Below are positions 1 through 12,008 of a stretch of DNA of 59,787 nt, one piece after another; the stretch's first letter is position 1; the number at the start of each line of letters is the position of its first letter. The notes beneath the pieces are model-generated. The model was given only the letters and a program-made list of their open reading frames with translations. It had not been told where the DNA came from and ran no database searches. Source of the stretch: Rhizophlyctis rosea. Lineage: Eukaryota > Chytridiomycota > Chytridiomycetes > Rhizophlyctidales > Rhizophlyctidaceae. A program made the position numbers and the translations under genes. The stretch lies in contig JADGJC010000253.1 of NCBI GenBank assembly GCA_027596075.1, positions 1-59,787 on the forward strand. Reading direction: 5' to 3'.

Positions 1-85
1 ATTTTTGCTGCCCTTATTCAAGGTACTAGTCGTAACCCTTCTTTAAGAAAAGAGCTCTTTAACACTGCTATCCTTGGATTTGCAT
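1..85 (+). pseudogene. ATP synthase F0 subunit c (atp9) 3' fragment, cut by window start
   Basis: Reading frame 1 from base 1 gives IFAALIQGTSRNPSL followed by RKELFNTAILGFA. This is the polar loop (RNP) and start of the second helix of F0 subunit c, the proton-translocating ring protein of mitochondrial ATP synthase. After GFA the frame runs into unrelated residues and a stop at about 109-111, before the helix carrying the essential acidic residue is complete. About 40 nt further on, in another frame, a degenerate SE....F...MA-like string (122-170, with one TGA) could be the displaced helix. AT-ending codons (TTA, AGA) look mitochondrial. It is either a nuclear copy of mitochondrial atp9 (NUMT) or a decayed nuclear gene. 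The family call is fairly sure; the status is inferred, because the 5' part lies outside the window. Confidence 0.6.
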
Positions 86-235
86 GTATCGGCCCTGGGG
101 TTTTTTTGCGGTAACGTTGTTGCATGTTCTGAGCTTGATATGTGATTTTCTGTCATCATGGCTATCTTCCATTCCTGGATCTTCCTGATATTCTTTTTTT
201 TGGTGGTGTGGCCATAATAGGATGCACAAAAGCGG

Positions 236-1051
236 ATGAATGCCGCAAAACTGAGTGAGTATATCTCTTTCTTTTATCCATCACTGTCCAGATACTAACG
301 ATTGCCTTGCTCGCTTCTAGACCACCTCTCAATGACTACCCGCCCACGTCGGTCTCGCCGGTCTCGTGCACGCCCACCCGGGTCAGGCACCGTCAAGGCG
401 TACGACATCATGAACAGGTTTCTGATGGCGTTCATTGACAAGGTATATCACCATCCATCTTGCATGTGTCAATTGCTGGCATGCAGGCAATCCACCTCCT
501 TCTATAATGTTTATTTTTTGCTGTGTGCTGATCACCATGGTATTCCTAGACTTTGAAAGACCACCCATACACAATCCGCACTAAATCTTACCTGGAACGA
601 TTCTTGGAGACCACACCTGAGACTGTTGCGGGGAGTGTGTTCTTCCATGGTAAATCCTCCCCCTCGTCTGCCTTTCTTTTTACCGCACCCATGATCTCAC
701 ATCCATCTCACCTCCCCCACAGCCGAAACATCCTACACCACCACAACCCTCTCCGGCCTCACATCCTCCCTCCTCCTCTTCTACATCCTCCTCTTCACAA
801 CGATCGACATTCTCCTATCTCCCCAACTCCTCCATTCCTCTCCTTCTACTATGCCCTCATCCTCGACCGTGGCTCCAAGTGGAAGTGGGGGAGGAACGGT
901 AGTGCGGAGTGGACTGGTAGGGGGAGACTCGACGGCTGTGGCTGTGCTTGTTGTGTTCCTGGTGGATTTGGTGTTGGTGTGGGCGAGACGGAGGGCTGGG
1001 GAGTGGAATTTGGGGAGGTGGAGTGGAGTTGATTGGAGGTTTTTGGTGTAG
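236..1051 (+). CDS. Hypothetical small membrane protein, four exons, 189 aa
   Basis: Exons 236-254, 321-442, 550-649 and 723-1051 join in frame (570 nt). Intron 1 has GTGAGT, a perfect TACTAAC branch site and TTCTAG. Introns 2 and 3 (107 and 73 nt) also have GT..AG ends. I do not recognise the family. The N-terminus is basic (RPRRSRRSR), followed by a soluble segment with TLKDHPYTIRTKSYLERFLE. Two hydrophobic helices follow, at about residues 84-107 and 144-163, the second flanked by Arg-rich residues (WARRRAGEW), as expected of a membrane protein with a cytosolic tail. A Ser/Gly/Pro-rich loop lies between the helices. The ATG at 236 is preceded by an acceptor-like TAG at 218-220, so an upstream exon is possible. 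A shorter start at 332 is an alternative. Confidence 0.65.
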
Positions 1052-4000
1052 AGGGATAAGGTTCTACAGTTGTCAATGACGTTTGGTGTAAGTTTCAGTA
1101 TGTGAATCATGTGCTCTCAGTGCATAATTGTCTTCAGAAAAGCACCCTTCCGCATTTGAAGGACCTTTCTTTTTTGCTTGTTCTGAAGTTTGCTTGTGCT
1201 GAAGATAAGAAAATAGAGCTTTGAGTGAGGACGAATTCAAGCCTTCCAGATCAGATTCGGCTAATATTTGACTGGTGCTGCGTGTCGATTCCGCAGCCTA
1301 GTCGGCATACATGAGTTCACTCACCAAGCGTGCACCTTTGGCACAATACTTCCCCTCACTTTGACGGATATGTTGACCCATTGCCCGGCCGAGATTGCTG
1401 TTCAGCGCCCATGTTGGTGACCATAATATCATGGCACAAATTACATTGTCGCGGAAGCTGAACGTGCAAAAAGGGACTCAACGCAATGCGAACATTCAAA
1501 TTGCTGCTCGGGCAGCAGCATTACGCAACTTAATGACCGACAGAAGCGATACCTTCATCTTGTTCACTCATGGATGTTACACAGTCAAAAGAGATCAAGC
1601 ATTGCCGCAATGGAAGATGTTAGTGCGAGTGGTCAGTGGCCTTGGTCTCGATAGCTGACGTCCTCCCATGTGTCTCCCATCAGGACCGTGGGTGAAATGT
1701 CCTTTCAGCATCTTCGTTGGAGTGCGACGACAACAGCAGTGGAATGAACACCAGAAACCTTGTTTCAAAATTCACTGTTCAAGGGCTGGAATTTTTCATG
1801 CTCCACAAAGATGGGGTCCGTACTATGTGACGGTCCACATGGCCATTGTGTACCGTTGACTTGAAGTTCCCAAGGAAAAACGCTGCACAATGTGAATGGT
1901 GTCTCCAGAATGTCTCATTAAGGAACAGTGTCTGCCCTCGGCAAAAATATGACAAGTATGTCAACAAATCCTCTAAGTTGAAATTCTCTTGGCACTTTGA
2001 GCATCGAATTGTACCAATTGGTATCAGCAATTACATTTCGACATCTTTTCAGAGTATCTCTACTGCGGTGTCGACAGAACAAACCTCAAACAACGCATTG
2101 GGAGTCATCACCGATATGTGTTCATTCTTGTCGCTGTTCAATTTCAATCGCAGCCGGCATGAATGTTCAGCGACTTGTTTCGTTTGTGCAAGCATGAAAC
2201 TCAAGTCGAATTGAGGCATTCATAGGTCTGGTGAAGGCGTCTATCACGAAGACGTGATCATTTGCAGGCATCACGGAGGTAGATTTGTGATTATGAACTC
2301 ACATGTTGGTTGTAAGCTTCTTGATTTTGAGGATTGTTCGTCGGCGAAAGACGAAAGGATTTCGTGAGGGGGACCGGGCGGAAGGGTCAGTCGACTCTGG
2401 ACCCGTAGCAGCACGAGGAACCTCAACGGTTTCTTTTCTATCTCAGACACCCACTTTCGTCAGAGTACTTTACTAGACGTCTCCAATATCACTCAACATA
2501 TGCATCGCGTCAATCGTACTCCGTGCCGCCCGCGAATTTCAAAGTTCAAAAAGCTGAGCCAAGTGTGAGTGAGAAATCCTGCCAGCCGGACACTGAAAGC
2601 CGCGGTGCTGCGGTGGACTCGGTCGAAGGCCAGCATTTGCCTTCCTGTCGCACTTCTTTGATATCTAGTGATTGCGGTTGGGATCCATGTCGATGGTGAG
2701 CCCAACACATCTTTTCGGATCGACTGGGTATTTGCAGTTTTCTTGAGCAATACAAGGAGTGGCGGAACGAACTTGGCGGCGGAGTTCGCCCATTCATAGG
2801 AAATACATTTAAATCGACAAGATTTTGGTCGCCAGATGGTAATCTTTTCTCCATTACGCAATCCCAAGCGCCTTCACTTCTTGTAGAATACTTCAAATTC
2901 TCAGTTCGAGTCGCGTCACTTCGGACCTGAACCATCAATCGAATGGTCCAGCGAAATGCCAAGTAATGCTATTTGATATATGCTATGTGGAGCGTTGAGA
3001 AGGATCATTCAAGCTATAGCATGATACGAAAGGGATCCGGGGGTGTAAAGTCAGATCTTGCTGATGTCAGTTCACCATGCTGGTTCCTTTACACCGCGGC
3101 ATATCGAGAAGCTTGGCCCCGTCGGTGCTCTAAGGTTGAATCATGACAGATATCAGATTCCGAAATCAAGTGGCTCTCCAAGTTCATTAGTGCGTTTATT
3201 CATGGCAAAGAGTGTCGATCATGACGTGCGTGCCATGTTCCGGCGCCAATCCTCCCTTGTTCCTCTTCTGAACATTCTTGATACAAGCGATGCATCCATC
3301 TCCAATGAATGGTGATGGAAAATGAGAAGAAAAATTGAAAGCCGATCCAAACCCCACATTGCTGTCCTGGAGCCAGGCACCAGGCGCAGAACCCTCTGCG
3401 GTTCGTTGATCGACATAGTCAATTTCATCCTCATCAATCTGCTAGTATGTTGGCCACTGGATGCCATCCTCTCAAGATCCATTTGAAGTGCCTGTTTGAA
3501 ATATGTACGCTGCACACTATGACTTTCATCGACCGAAATCTCTATTCCAGGCATTCAAGATCCTTGTACTTATCCAGCATCATCGAAGCAAACTGATCAT
3601 CAATGCCATTGCACGACGCGACGGTAAACAAATGGTTTGTTTGCTAACGAAACGAAACTTTGGGGGTCAAAGTCCGGAAAAGGTTGGGAACTTTGAGAGT
3701 GGGACACCATTCGGGTTTTAACGCCGTATCAACTGTAGGACAAGCATGAGCGGCACAGCAAAGGTGGAAAGTCGTATGTTGAAAGAAGGATTGTCAAGTT
3801 CAAAGTGTGCAGTTCGGTCTTGTTGCAGTAAGGAAGTCGCCGTCAACTTTTAGTATTTTCGGAAGCACCGTTGCGGGTGAGCCACGAAGCGGAGGGCAAC
3901 CTTGTTGGGGGTTTGGACGGAAGCCATCGCCTATCCGCAGGGTGCGTCTGCGACCGGTACGTGCAAAAGAGTTACATGGACAATGGATCATGTAAGTAGG

Positions 4001-4357
4001 TAGCAGATGGGAAAAATGCTTTTGGTGATGAGGTTTGAGAAGGAGAGGACGAAATCATCCGTGTCGTACAAAATCGGCCACAAGACGAAGCCTTCAGCTT
4101 CAGCTTCAGAATGCCCTCTCCTGCTGTTTTGACACCTCATCTTCCTGACCACTTCCAACCCGTCCATCCAAAGGAGTTGACATATTAGTGGACGGTTCAC
4201 CATCAGCAAGTCAATCCTTAACGCATCTTGACAGTTTCTTCCGAGGTAAGTTCGTTGACCAAAACAAATCCTCCTCAAACTCTGTGTCCTTCCGACTCAC
4301 CGCTCACCGGCCATTTGACAGGCACTTCTTTGCGCAGAACTCCTTACTTCACCAGGC
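1052..4357. other. Intergenic block, no supportable gene
   Basis: Only scattered short open frames are present (the longest about 140 codons, on the minus strand near 2.5-3.0 kb). None has recognisable motifs, consistent coding bias or splice-linked partners. The last few hundred bases should hold the promoter of the TPR gene at 4358, but I see no clear core element. Confidence 0.5.
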
Positions 4358-5986
4358 ATGCTGGGCGAACAAGTCCCCGGAGCCAGCACCACCCTCCACA
4401 CGGCAGCAGGCTCCATCTCGCTCCTCGGTGTCTGTGTGTCGTATTTCGAAACTTTCGTCCAACAATGCGGTCGCCGCCAGGCACTCCAAGGATTGATCAC
4501 ACAGAACGTTTGCGATACCTTCATCATACCCAATGTACCCGAGGAAATGTCTCTTTGTGAGCACATATCGTCCGTCGATTCTACCCCCAATCCCGCGTCT
4601 CCCGAACTCCTTACCTCCTCCCGTGACTTGCCCGCCGTGGCGCAAGCCCAATGGTTCATTAGCCATTGCTGGCAATACATCTTCCTTGACGTCGTCGACG
4701 CCATCACCACCTTCTTTCACGAACAAAACACTCCAAACGTTGTTGTATGGTTCGACCTGTTCTCCCTTAATCAACACATTCGGAATATTGTCGCTGCTGC
4801 CTGGTGGCAGGATACCTTTACAACGGCAATTGCCACCATGGGCAACGTCCTTATGATCCTCACCCCTTGGTACAAGCCCCTAACGCTAACTCGCGCCTGG
4901 TGCGTCTTTGAGCTTTTTGCTTGTGTCAAAACCCAGTCCAACTTCAACATCGCCCTTCCGCCCAACCAGGCAACTGCCTTCCGCCAGTCCATCATAACAG
5001 ATAATCAACTATTCTACCGCACCATTTCTAGCCTGAAGTCGGAGAACAGCAAAGCAAAGAATTCAGCGTATCTGCTGGCCATCAGGGAAGCCATCCACAA
5101 GGCCGTCGGATTCAGCGCGCTCGACCGCACAATCATATCGCTTCTTTCTTCCTGGATGGTACAAACACTTCAGGTTCATATTCGGGAAACGGCGGTAAAA
5201 GGGGACGAAATGGAGCAAACAGGATGGCAGATGGCGGTGGCAATGTTATATCACTATTTAGGGAAGTTTGACGAGGCAGAGCCATTGGATGTCGATTGTT
5301 TGGATCGGTGGAAGCGAGTACTCGGGGAGGAACATCCGAACACACTCTGTGCCATGAACAACTTGGCATCATTATACTCAAACCAGGGGAAGCACGATAA
5401 GGCAGAGCCATTGTATGTGAATTGTTTGGAGAGGAGGAAACGGGTGTTGGGGGAGGATCATCCGCTCACTCTCAACTGCTTGAATGACTTGGCAGTGTTA
5501 TATCAAAGCAAGGGAATGTACAAGAAGGCGGAGCCATTGATGATTAGATGTTTAGAGAGGAGCCAGCAGATGCTGGGGACGGATCATCCGGACACGCTCA
5601 CTTTAGCGAATAACATGGCATTGTTGTACTCCAACCAAGGAAAGTTTGGGAAAGCAGAGTCAATATATGACGATTGTTCGGAGAGGAGCGCACGCGTGAT
5701 GGGGCCAGATCATTCCGACACGCTTCGTTTCGTGCATAATTTGGCGGCTTTGTATCACAGTCTGGGAAGGTACGAGAAGGCAGAGCTGTTGTATGTAGAT
5801 TGTTGGAAGAGGCGGGTGCTGGGGGAAGATCACCCGGATACACGTTTAACGGCGGAAGGTCTGGATCTCTTGCGAAAGCTGCGAGAAGGGGGTAGCATAG
5901 GCAACGTTTTTTTCAAGCTGTGGGGTGGACGAGACGGTGGTTCTTCTACAATAATTGCAGTAGCAGGTTGTCAAAATGTGGATTGA
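4358..5986 (+). CDS. TIR-like N-terminal domain plus kinesin-light-chain-type TPR protein
   Basis: An intronless 542-aa protein. Residues about 95-195 form an alpha/beta domain with FISHCW at 100-105, WFDLFSLNQH at 131-140, a PW motif near 170 and RAWCVFEL at 179-186. The same pattern occurs in TPR proteins of diatoms and oomycetes, and its order resembles TIR domains: an FxS strand first, later a WCxxEL helix holding the glutamate that is catalytic in TIR NADases (here E185). The relationship is inferred, not established. From about 290 to 495 there are five 42-residue TPRs of the kinesin-light-chain type (LYSNQGKHDKAEPLY, then VLGEDHP). These would bind partners. The C-terminal tail is low in recognisable features. 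A paralogue with the same start point and domain order lies at 44123-46261, which supports this ATG. Confidence 0.9.
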   Translation: MLGEQVPGASTTLHTAAGSISLLGVCVSYFETFVQQCGRRQALQGLITQNVCDTFIIPNVPEEMSLCEHISSVDSTPNPASPELLTSSRDLPAVAQAQWFISHCWQYIFLDVVDAITTFFHEQNTPNVVVWFDLFSLNQHIRNIVAAAWWQDTFTTAIATMGNVLMILTPWYKPLTLTRAWCVFELFACVKTQSNFNIALPPNQATAFRQSIITDNQLFYRTISSLKSENSKAKNSAYLLAIREAIHKAVGFSALDRTIISLLSSWMVQTLQVHIRETAVKGDEMEQTGWQMAVAMLYHYLGKFDEAEPLDVDCLDRWKRVLGEEHPNTLCAMNNLASLYSNQGKHDKAEPLYVNCLERRKRVLGEDHPLTLNCLNDLAVLYQSKGMYKKAEPLMIRCLERSQQMLGTDHPDTLTLANNMALLYSNQGKFGKAESIYDDCSERSARVMGPDHSDTLRFVHNLAALYHSLGRYEKAELLYVDCWKRRVLGEDHPDTRLTAEGLDLLRKLREGGSIGNVFFKLWGGRDGGSSTIIAVAGCQNVD

Positions 5987-8900
5987 GTTCATGACTCTGG
6001 ACTGATCAAAAACAATTGTATTACTCAAGCTATGTACGTACATCCGGAGTGCCCCAATCTGTCAATTTCAATGTACCATTGATACTCCAGATAGTTGGTT
6101 AGAAGAGGCTTTGTATGACCGTGTTGAGCGACCTCCACAGTACAGATGGAGTGGAGGGTCCCGCACCTGTGCGGCAATGTATTTAGACGTCCACTCTCAG
6201 TCAACCGGACGGCGTGGTAGTCTTCCCGGCGGAAGAGAAAAGCAGAATTACGAGAAAAAGGAATGAGCCGAGATCTCGCTTCAATCCAGTTTTTCAGTTT
6301 GCCTACCACCCTTATGTCACATAGTTTGCATCCTAAGGCTTCATCCTCATTATCCGATTTTGGGATGTCTGGGAGTTTCGAGGGCATGGTTGGCGCAATT
6401 GAAAAACAAAATTTGTTAGCGGCCCTACAAAAAAGACAGTTGACTACTTGCTCCAATCACAGCTGTGCGAAGCGGACGCAGACTACGCACCGCTTCATCG
6501 AATTCATCGCACTTGACTTGGTTTGGTGCGATAACGAAGAATAATTTTGAGCAAAGCTCTTTGAAAATCTTAAAACCGGAAGGTGATCTATCTGAGAACC
6601 ATATATACTGCGGGCTACGCATGCAATCACTGACACTCGTTGAAGTAAGGTCCATGCCCATTGGTTTCACCTATGACTAAATAATGAGACACAACAAGGC
6701 CTCACTCACGGCTCCGTGCACTGTGAACAAAGTCACACCTCGTTCAAAACCAGACATCTGGCCGCTCGCTAGAACAACCCTTATCCATCTCGTTAAGTGA
6801 CTAGCAGCTGCCGTTGCAACGTAGTCAACTCATGAAGCTCACCCGAACTGCCATATCTGGGAACATGGCAATGTGGAAAAGAAAGGGCAGCATCTGCAGC
6901 TACGGAACTGAGGCGCAGCGGAACTTTGTCTCTCCGCGACCATCACGATATTTGCGATTGATCGCATATATCTGCATGACCTTTATATGTCATGTCGTAC
7001 AAGACTTCTCTCTTGGCCGTAATAAGGCGGCATTCATGTCTCGAGCACTTAAACAAGCGCGTCAGGGAGGGACCGGCGACCGCCGCAGCTTCAGATGCGT
7101 TCGCGATATGGAGGGCTGTACCCAGATGAGAAGCTCTGAACTTGTTTTTGTCACTACAGCGGTGGGCGTTTCTTGGTTAGTTTGGTTGATTAGCTGCGGG
7201 AAACAAGACAAAGCTAGCATGAGCCGGGGACTCCAAGACGTCAATGGAGTTCACCGCCCAAGCAAGAAGCACCGTGACTGTATCCCAGTCGCTTCAAGCT
7301 TCTGTAAGGCTGCTAATTTTTCACATGTGTTCTACGACTATAGCGGCATGATATTGGATGCACCTGAGGAGCGGGAGGCGTTATAAAGTTCATAAATCGG
7401 TTGTCCTCCGGATGACGGGGGAAAAGGGATTGTCTCATGTGTACTAATGGCTCCAAGGCGACGCTCACGCCACGCCCCGGCTTCCAAGTCTCTGATTAGT
7501 AAATGATGTCTCCCGTTCCCATGTGAGGAGAATGGAGCCGACGAGCTCCACCCCGATCTCAGAGAGATCAAAATTGCCAGCATTGCTCCGAGTGGGTAGA
7601 GTCGATGGAGTCGTTGAGTTGCAGTTATATGCGGCAGGCGCGACACGGAGATGCTCCAACAGATTTAATCAGGATGAATATCGTCGCGGGGTTTCGATAC
7701 AACGTAGGTCCCGCGCCCCCGAGACAAAGAGCTCAACATAACATAATGATTGTGCTGAAAGCGAAAAGGCGTAGCTGTCTTGAGGTAATGTTGGATCTGA
7801 AATGCATGGGCAGCAGCACGATAGCATAAAAATATTTCGTGGAACGCTCGAACGAGGCGGCATCAAAAAAGTCCATCGTATGTTGAGCACACCAACGACG
7901 GATTCGGGATCATCGAGAGCGAGTCTCCTGTTGAGGCAACATGATTCCAGAACATGAGTGGACTCGATTGCTCGGAGCAATGTTTGCACGCGCTGGCTGC
8001 TCGATTCAGATTCTTCAGCACTTTTGGGACCGTAGAACGTACCAAATCTGACCAGAAGAGCAAATAGATCACAGTCAAATTCGAAAGAAAAGCAAAACCA
8101 ACCAACAGCAGTTGTATGACCGCTGCACTCAAAGATTCGAGAATTGAGTTCAGCAAGGTGACTGCGTTTCAACCCGCGGCCGGAGATGCGCTCGTACATC
8201 GTCGACGGCAATGCTGACTTGTTAATTTCTTTTAGCATTTCATGATGGTTATACTCATGTTGCTATCATTTGCCAGTGAGAGTTTGACTAGCTGCTCTCA
8301 AGTTGGACTGGTCGAAAAAAAAAATAGCGGACAGAAATGGAGGTTAAATGCGATTTTCTGAAATGGTCAGATGTTATTGCGAGGTGTAAATATCTGCCAG
8401 AATGATAGCACAGGCTTCTCGGCTGGGGGTTTCGAGGAGCCCCATGCCCTGCACGACAGACTTCGGGACGTGCATCCTCAGCAATACTACAAGGTACGAC
8501 GGAAGGGTCACAGTACTCGACATGTGCCAGTTAATCGCAAGCCTGCCTAAATGGAGAGGTGAACCGGATTCCCTTTTTCGTGCGCAGCACAAAATTTACA
8601 AGAACCGATATTAAAGCGAAAAATAATTCGGACGGAACCGACCCCAAATTGCTGTTGGTGTATCAATCATCTAGGATCACTGCCCAACTCAAACAGCATG
8701 GGTCGACTTCATTGCAGCTGCGGCCATTCCGTCGCCCCGGTGACCATAATCATTGGAGATACTATGGAAACAATCAAGCGCGGACAAACGCATATGGCAG
8801 ACCATCAGAATACAACAGTCGGGATGTCACTGTGGTTCATCTAGCATTGAACCCAGCTCTGACAACTCAGATATTCAATTCAGCTGCTCCCCAAAATACC

Positions 8901-10763
8901 TTCAGTCTGCTGAGCATTGCAGGCCAATCGCTGTATCAAAGGTCCACACCCGATAGATCCTTGCTGTTTTGGAGGGCAGATTGGGGGGCGCATCAGACGA
9001 CCCTCAGAAGCTTGTGGTCGATCAAGCGAGGTTAATAGAGGATCTCGGCAAGGATGCGCATGTCTTTTGGCTGATCATTTTTGCTCATTAACGTTTGTGG
9101 TGCAGGGGGTTGGTGGACCTCTAGCCCCGGATTGCGTTCACAATCGCTGAAACGGATCTTCATCAGGCGCACCGGATATCAACGAGATTGATGATAGTCA
9201 CGTTGAGCTTGCTGGACGTTCTTGAGATATTGCTGAATCAACACCTTGCAACACGCAAGTCGTTCATGCCTATGTTGTGCCCTGATGAAGAAGGTACGAT
9301 CGTTTGCCAAGAGTACAAAAAAGCGGTAGGCTCAGGCACCTAAACCTAGAGTAGGATGATCACCACCCAAATTCTATCAGCTATCTTCAAGATTCCACAC
9401 CACAATATAAGAGGTTCGGAGGTCTTGATTCCCATCCCAGAAGGGTGTAACTCGCACGTGCCGGAATCATCTGAAGGTTCAGAGGCGTGAGTCGCACAGA
9501 GGAAAAAGATTTCATCCCGTTCTGATGTGGGCAATTGGATTTTGGGCATGGGGTCATGTCGAGGTTTTGCTGGGGGGCATTCTTTTGAGAAATCGTTCGC
9601 AGGTGCTCACTGTTAAGGATTCGAACCAGTCAAATAAGACTTCAAAAAGAATTGTCTACGCCTCCTCTATCCGGGAATTTGCTCCAGTACTCCATTCGGC
9701 AACGGTCGCAATTGGGTGCTGTCGTTCATGTACACCATCCATGTTATAATAATGCTGTTATTAGTAGTAGACGCTCAAGATTACAACAGTGGACGTCATT
9801 CCTGAAACGATTTCGATATATACAAAAGGGAGAACCACCTCAAATTGAGCTGGTATGTTGGACATATGACCTCCCGCTCTTCTTCCAATTTTAAAACAGG
9901 TGTGAGCAACTTGAGTGGGACAACCTCAACATATCAAATCCGGCAACGATCATACAGCTCAACTCACCGTCGAGTGGTTGAGTGCCGCGCATTTTGCTTT
10001 TGCCTCACATTCCAGTGGACTGTAATTCTGAAGCCAGTAAGAGACTCGACCTTGCAACGAGCGCATTCTTAACAGCCACCGCAGCATATGTCATTTGACC
10101 ACACCGCAATGAAAATATTGAAGAAGGTATAATAAAAGAAGTTACAGGATCAATATGTCAGTGAATTCAGGTAGTTAACGCCGTTCCAATGTAGAAGGGT
10201 CCTTTCACTAGGCTAACTTGCAAGCAGAATGTGGTCCAAATGCCGCAAAAACTGTCAGCTGGATCCAGCAAAAGTCCTAGCAGAAGCAGGGAGCTGAGCG
10301 TCTCAACAATCTTAATGTCGTCGAGGCAGTTGTTGCAAAACGGGTCACTTGAGGCGAATTCATAAATGCAAACTCCAACCTGCACATCATTGATGTCTTG
10401 GCTGGCAGAAAAAGAGGCACCATGGGCCCAGACAGGTACCAAACCAGCCTCTATTCTCAAAACTCGTTGCGTTACGCAAAGTTATTGGCGTTGAGATATT
10501 GGTTGTGAAGGGTCAGGACCCTTGAATGATTGGAACTCTGATTGGATGGAATTGGTGAGTGAAGCCAACCGACTTCAGCCGGGCTGGAATCTTCTCCGTC
10601 AACGCCAGCTACGCCACCCTGCCCGCTCCAAGTTCCTGCCAAGTGCACAAGTTCCACTTCAACTTCTAAGTCTTCAACACTTGACCTTTCTCAACTCCCT
10701 GCATCTTTCCCAACCGCCCCAACTGGTAACGACTACCTAACAACAACCAGAACAGCAACCACA
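5987..10763. other. Intergenic block, no supportable gene
   Basis: Open frames of up to 190 codons occur (6814-7386 plus; 7669-8238 minus) but show no family motifs. Two adjacent minus-strand frames at 6425-6670 and 6025-6456 have a more protein-like composition, including CxxC pairs (CLFC, CKLC), and could be exons of an unrecognised gene or its remains. A perfect Pol III B-box-like motif (GGTTCGAATCC, minus strand) lies near 9623-9633, without a convincing tRNA fold around it. Confidence 0.4.
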
Positions 10764-12008
10764 ATGGCGTCCGCACAGAAGTGGAGTATTGACCTCGCCT
10801 CTCTGGAGCCCTCAAAGTATGTGCCAAAGTCCCCTCCGCACATTCCGCCAATCCCTCACGGATACTTTCTGGATGCCTGGGCCACTATAATTGATACGTA
10901 ACTCACCCCCCGTGTTATACAGAAAGAACGAAAAGCTTAACCCACGAGGCTTTGTTGCCTCGCGGAGTGATTCCACCAAGGGCTCGGTAATTTCCAAGCC
11001 ATTACTGGTGAATGACGCTTCACGACTTTAACTTTCCCACACATACTTCCCATAGAGATCACAAAAAGCCATCGAGAAAGGACCCGAAGACACCACGGCA
11101 GTAGATAACCTCAAGCTGAAAGTACTTTCATCCGATGCATATGGTGTATACGCGTTCGCCGCAGTCTCACAATTTCGCATTGCAGAAAGCATGGGATGCA
11201 GCACTCGCCCCCGCAAAGTCCATCCCAATGAACGCTTTCATGTTGTGGATGTCCGGTAACTCCGTTCAGGTATTTTCTATGATGATGGTCGGCATGCTCC
11301 TCTTCAACTCCATAAAGGCCGCTCTTGGTGTCACCTCTGGTGGGTAGTGCTGTTGACTGAGTGAATAGAGGAAGGTCACGAGTTTGGGAGGTGGTATGCG
11401 TAGTTGCAGGAGCGACACCAGGAACGAGAAGATCGTTGACATCGTATGAGTACCGTTTTTGACGTCCCTTATGGCCGAAGCGCAAGCATTCAAAATAACA
11501 TCACGTTGTGACTTTCGGAAGGAGGTTGCATGAGGCCCGTCGGAGGAAAAGTGGAAGAAGTGGAGAGAAGGTGTAGGATGGGAAGGAAAACAACAAAACC
11601 ACGTGACCTTATGTTCCGCTTTCAATTATACGCACCAAACCCTAACCACCCACCCCTCCCACGCAGTCTTCGAAAAATTCGCCCTAACACCCCGCACCAC
11701 CACCACCACCTCCTCCAAAAAGTCCTCCCCCATGTCCACGTTCCTCTCCGACCCTCTCCTCCCCGCTAAACTCGCCTACGTCGCAATGCAACTCGGGTGT
11801 CTCGCTCTCGGCGTGTGGAAGTGCGGGCAGATGGGCTTGTTGCCGACGAGTCATAGCGATTGGTTGGCGTTTATGGAGGGGAAAAAGGTATGAGTGGAGG
11901 AGTTGTGGGGGGTTGATTTGGAGTGGGCTTTGAATGTGTGATTTGCTGATGAGTTTTTGTTTTTGGCAGGCGTTGGAGTATGCGGCGGGTGGTGTCCGGT
12001 GGAATTAA
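10764..12008 (+). CDS. EMC4: ER membrane protein complex subunit 4 (EMC4)
   Basis: Six exons (10764-10816, 10923-10986, 11056-11121, 11186-11339, 11667-11887, 11970-12008) join in frame to 198 aa, the usual EMC4 length. EMC4 is part of the EMC insertase, which inserts tail-anchored and multi-pass proteins into the ER membrane. Diagnostic strings are KAWDAALAPAKSIPMNAFM and SGNSVQVFSMMMVGMLLF (first membrane helix), and, after a helical membrane segment, WKCGQMGLLPTSHSDWLAF, which matches the conserved C-terminal MGLLPT..SDWLAF block. The end, EYAAGGVRWN, corresponds to the family's E(F/Y)SGGG tail. A Thr/Ser/Lys-rich insertion precedes the last helix. Intron 4 (327 nt) is unusually long for this window; the others are 69-106 nt. 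Identification is confident. Exon edges rest on frame and GT..AG ends. Confidence 0.92.

Noticed and set aside
1..254. Splicing of the subunit c remnant into the following membrane-protein gene
   Set aside because: Joining the donor at 111 to the acceptor at 220 gives a stop within seven codons; the two are separate.
6814..7386. 190-codon plus-strand frame
   Set aside because: No motif, irregular composition, no promoter or splice context.
7669..8238. 189-codon minus-strand frame
   Set aside because: No recognisable domain; overlapping frames of similar quality exist on the same strand, so length alone is not persuasive.
9623..9633. Perfect B-box-like motif GGTTCGAATCC on the minus strand
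   Set aside because: No pairing acceptor, D- or anticodon arm around it; a single motif can occur by chance.
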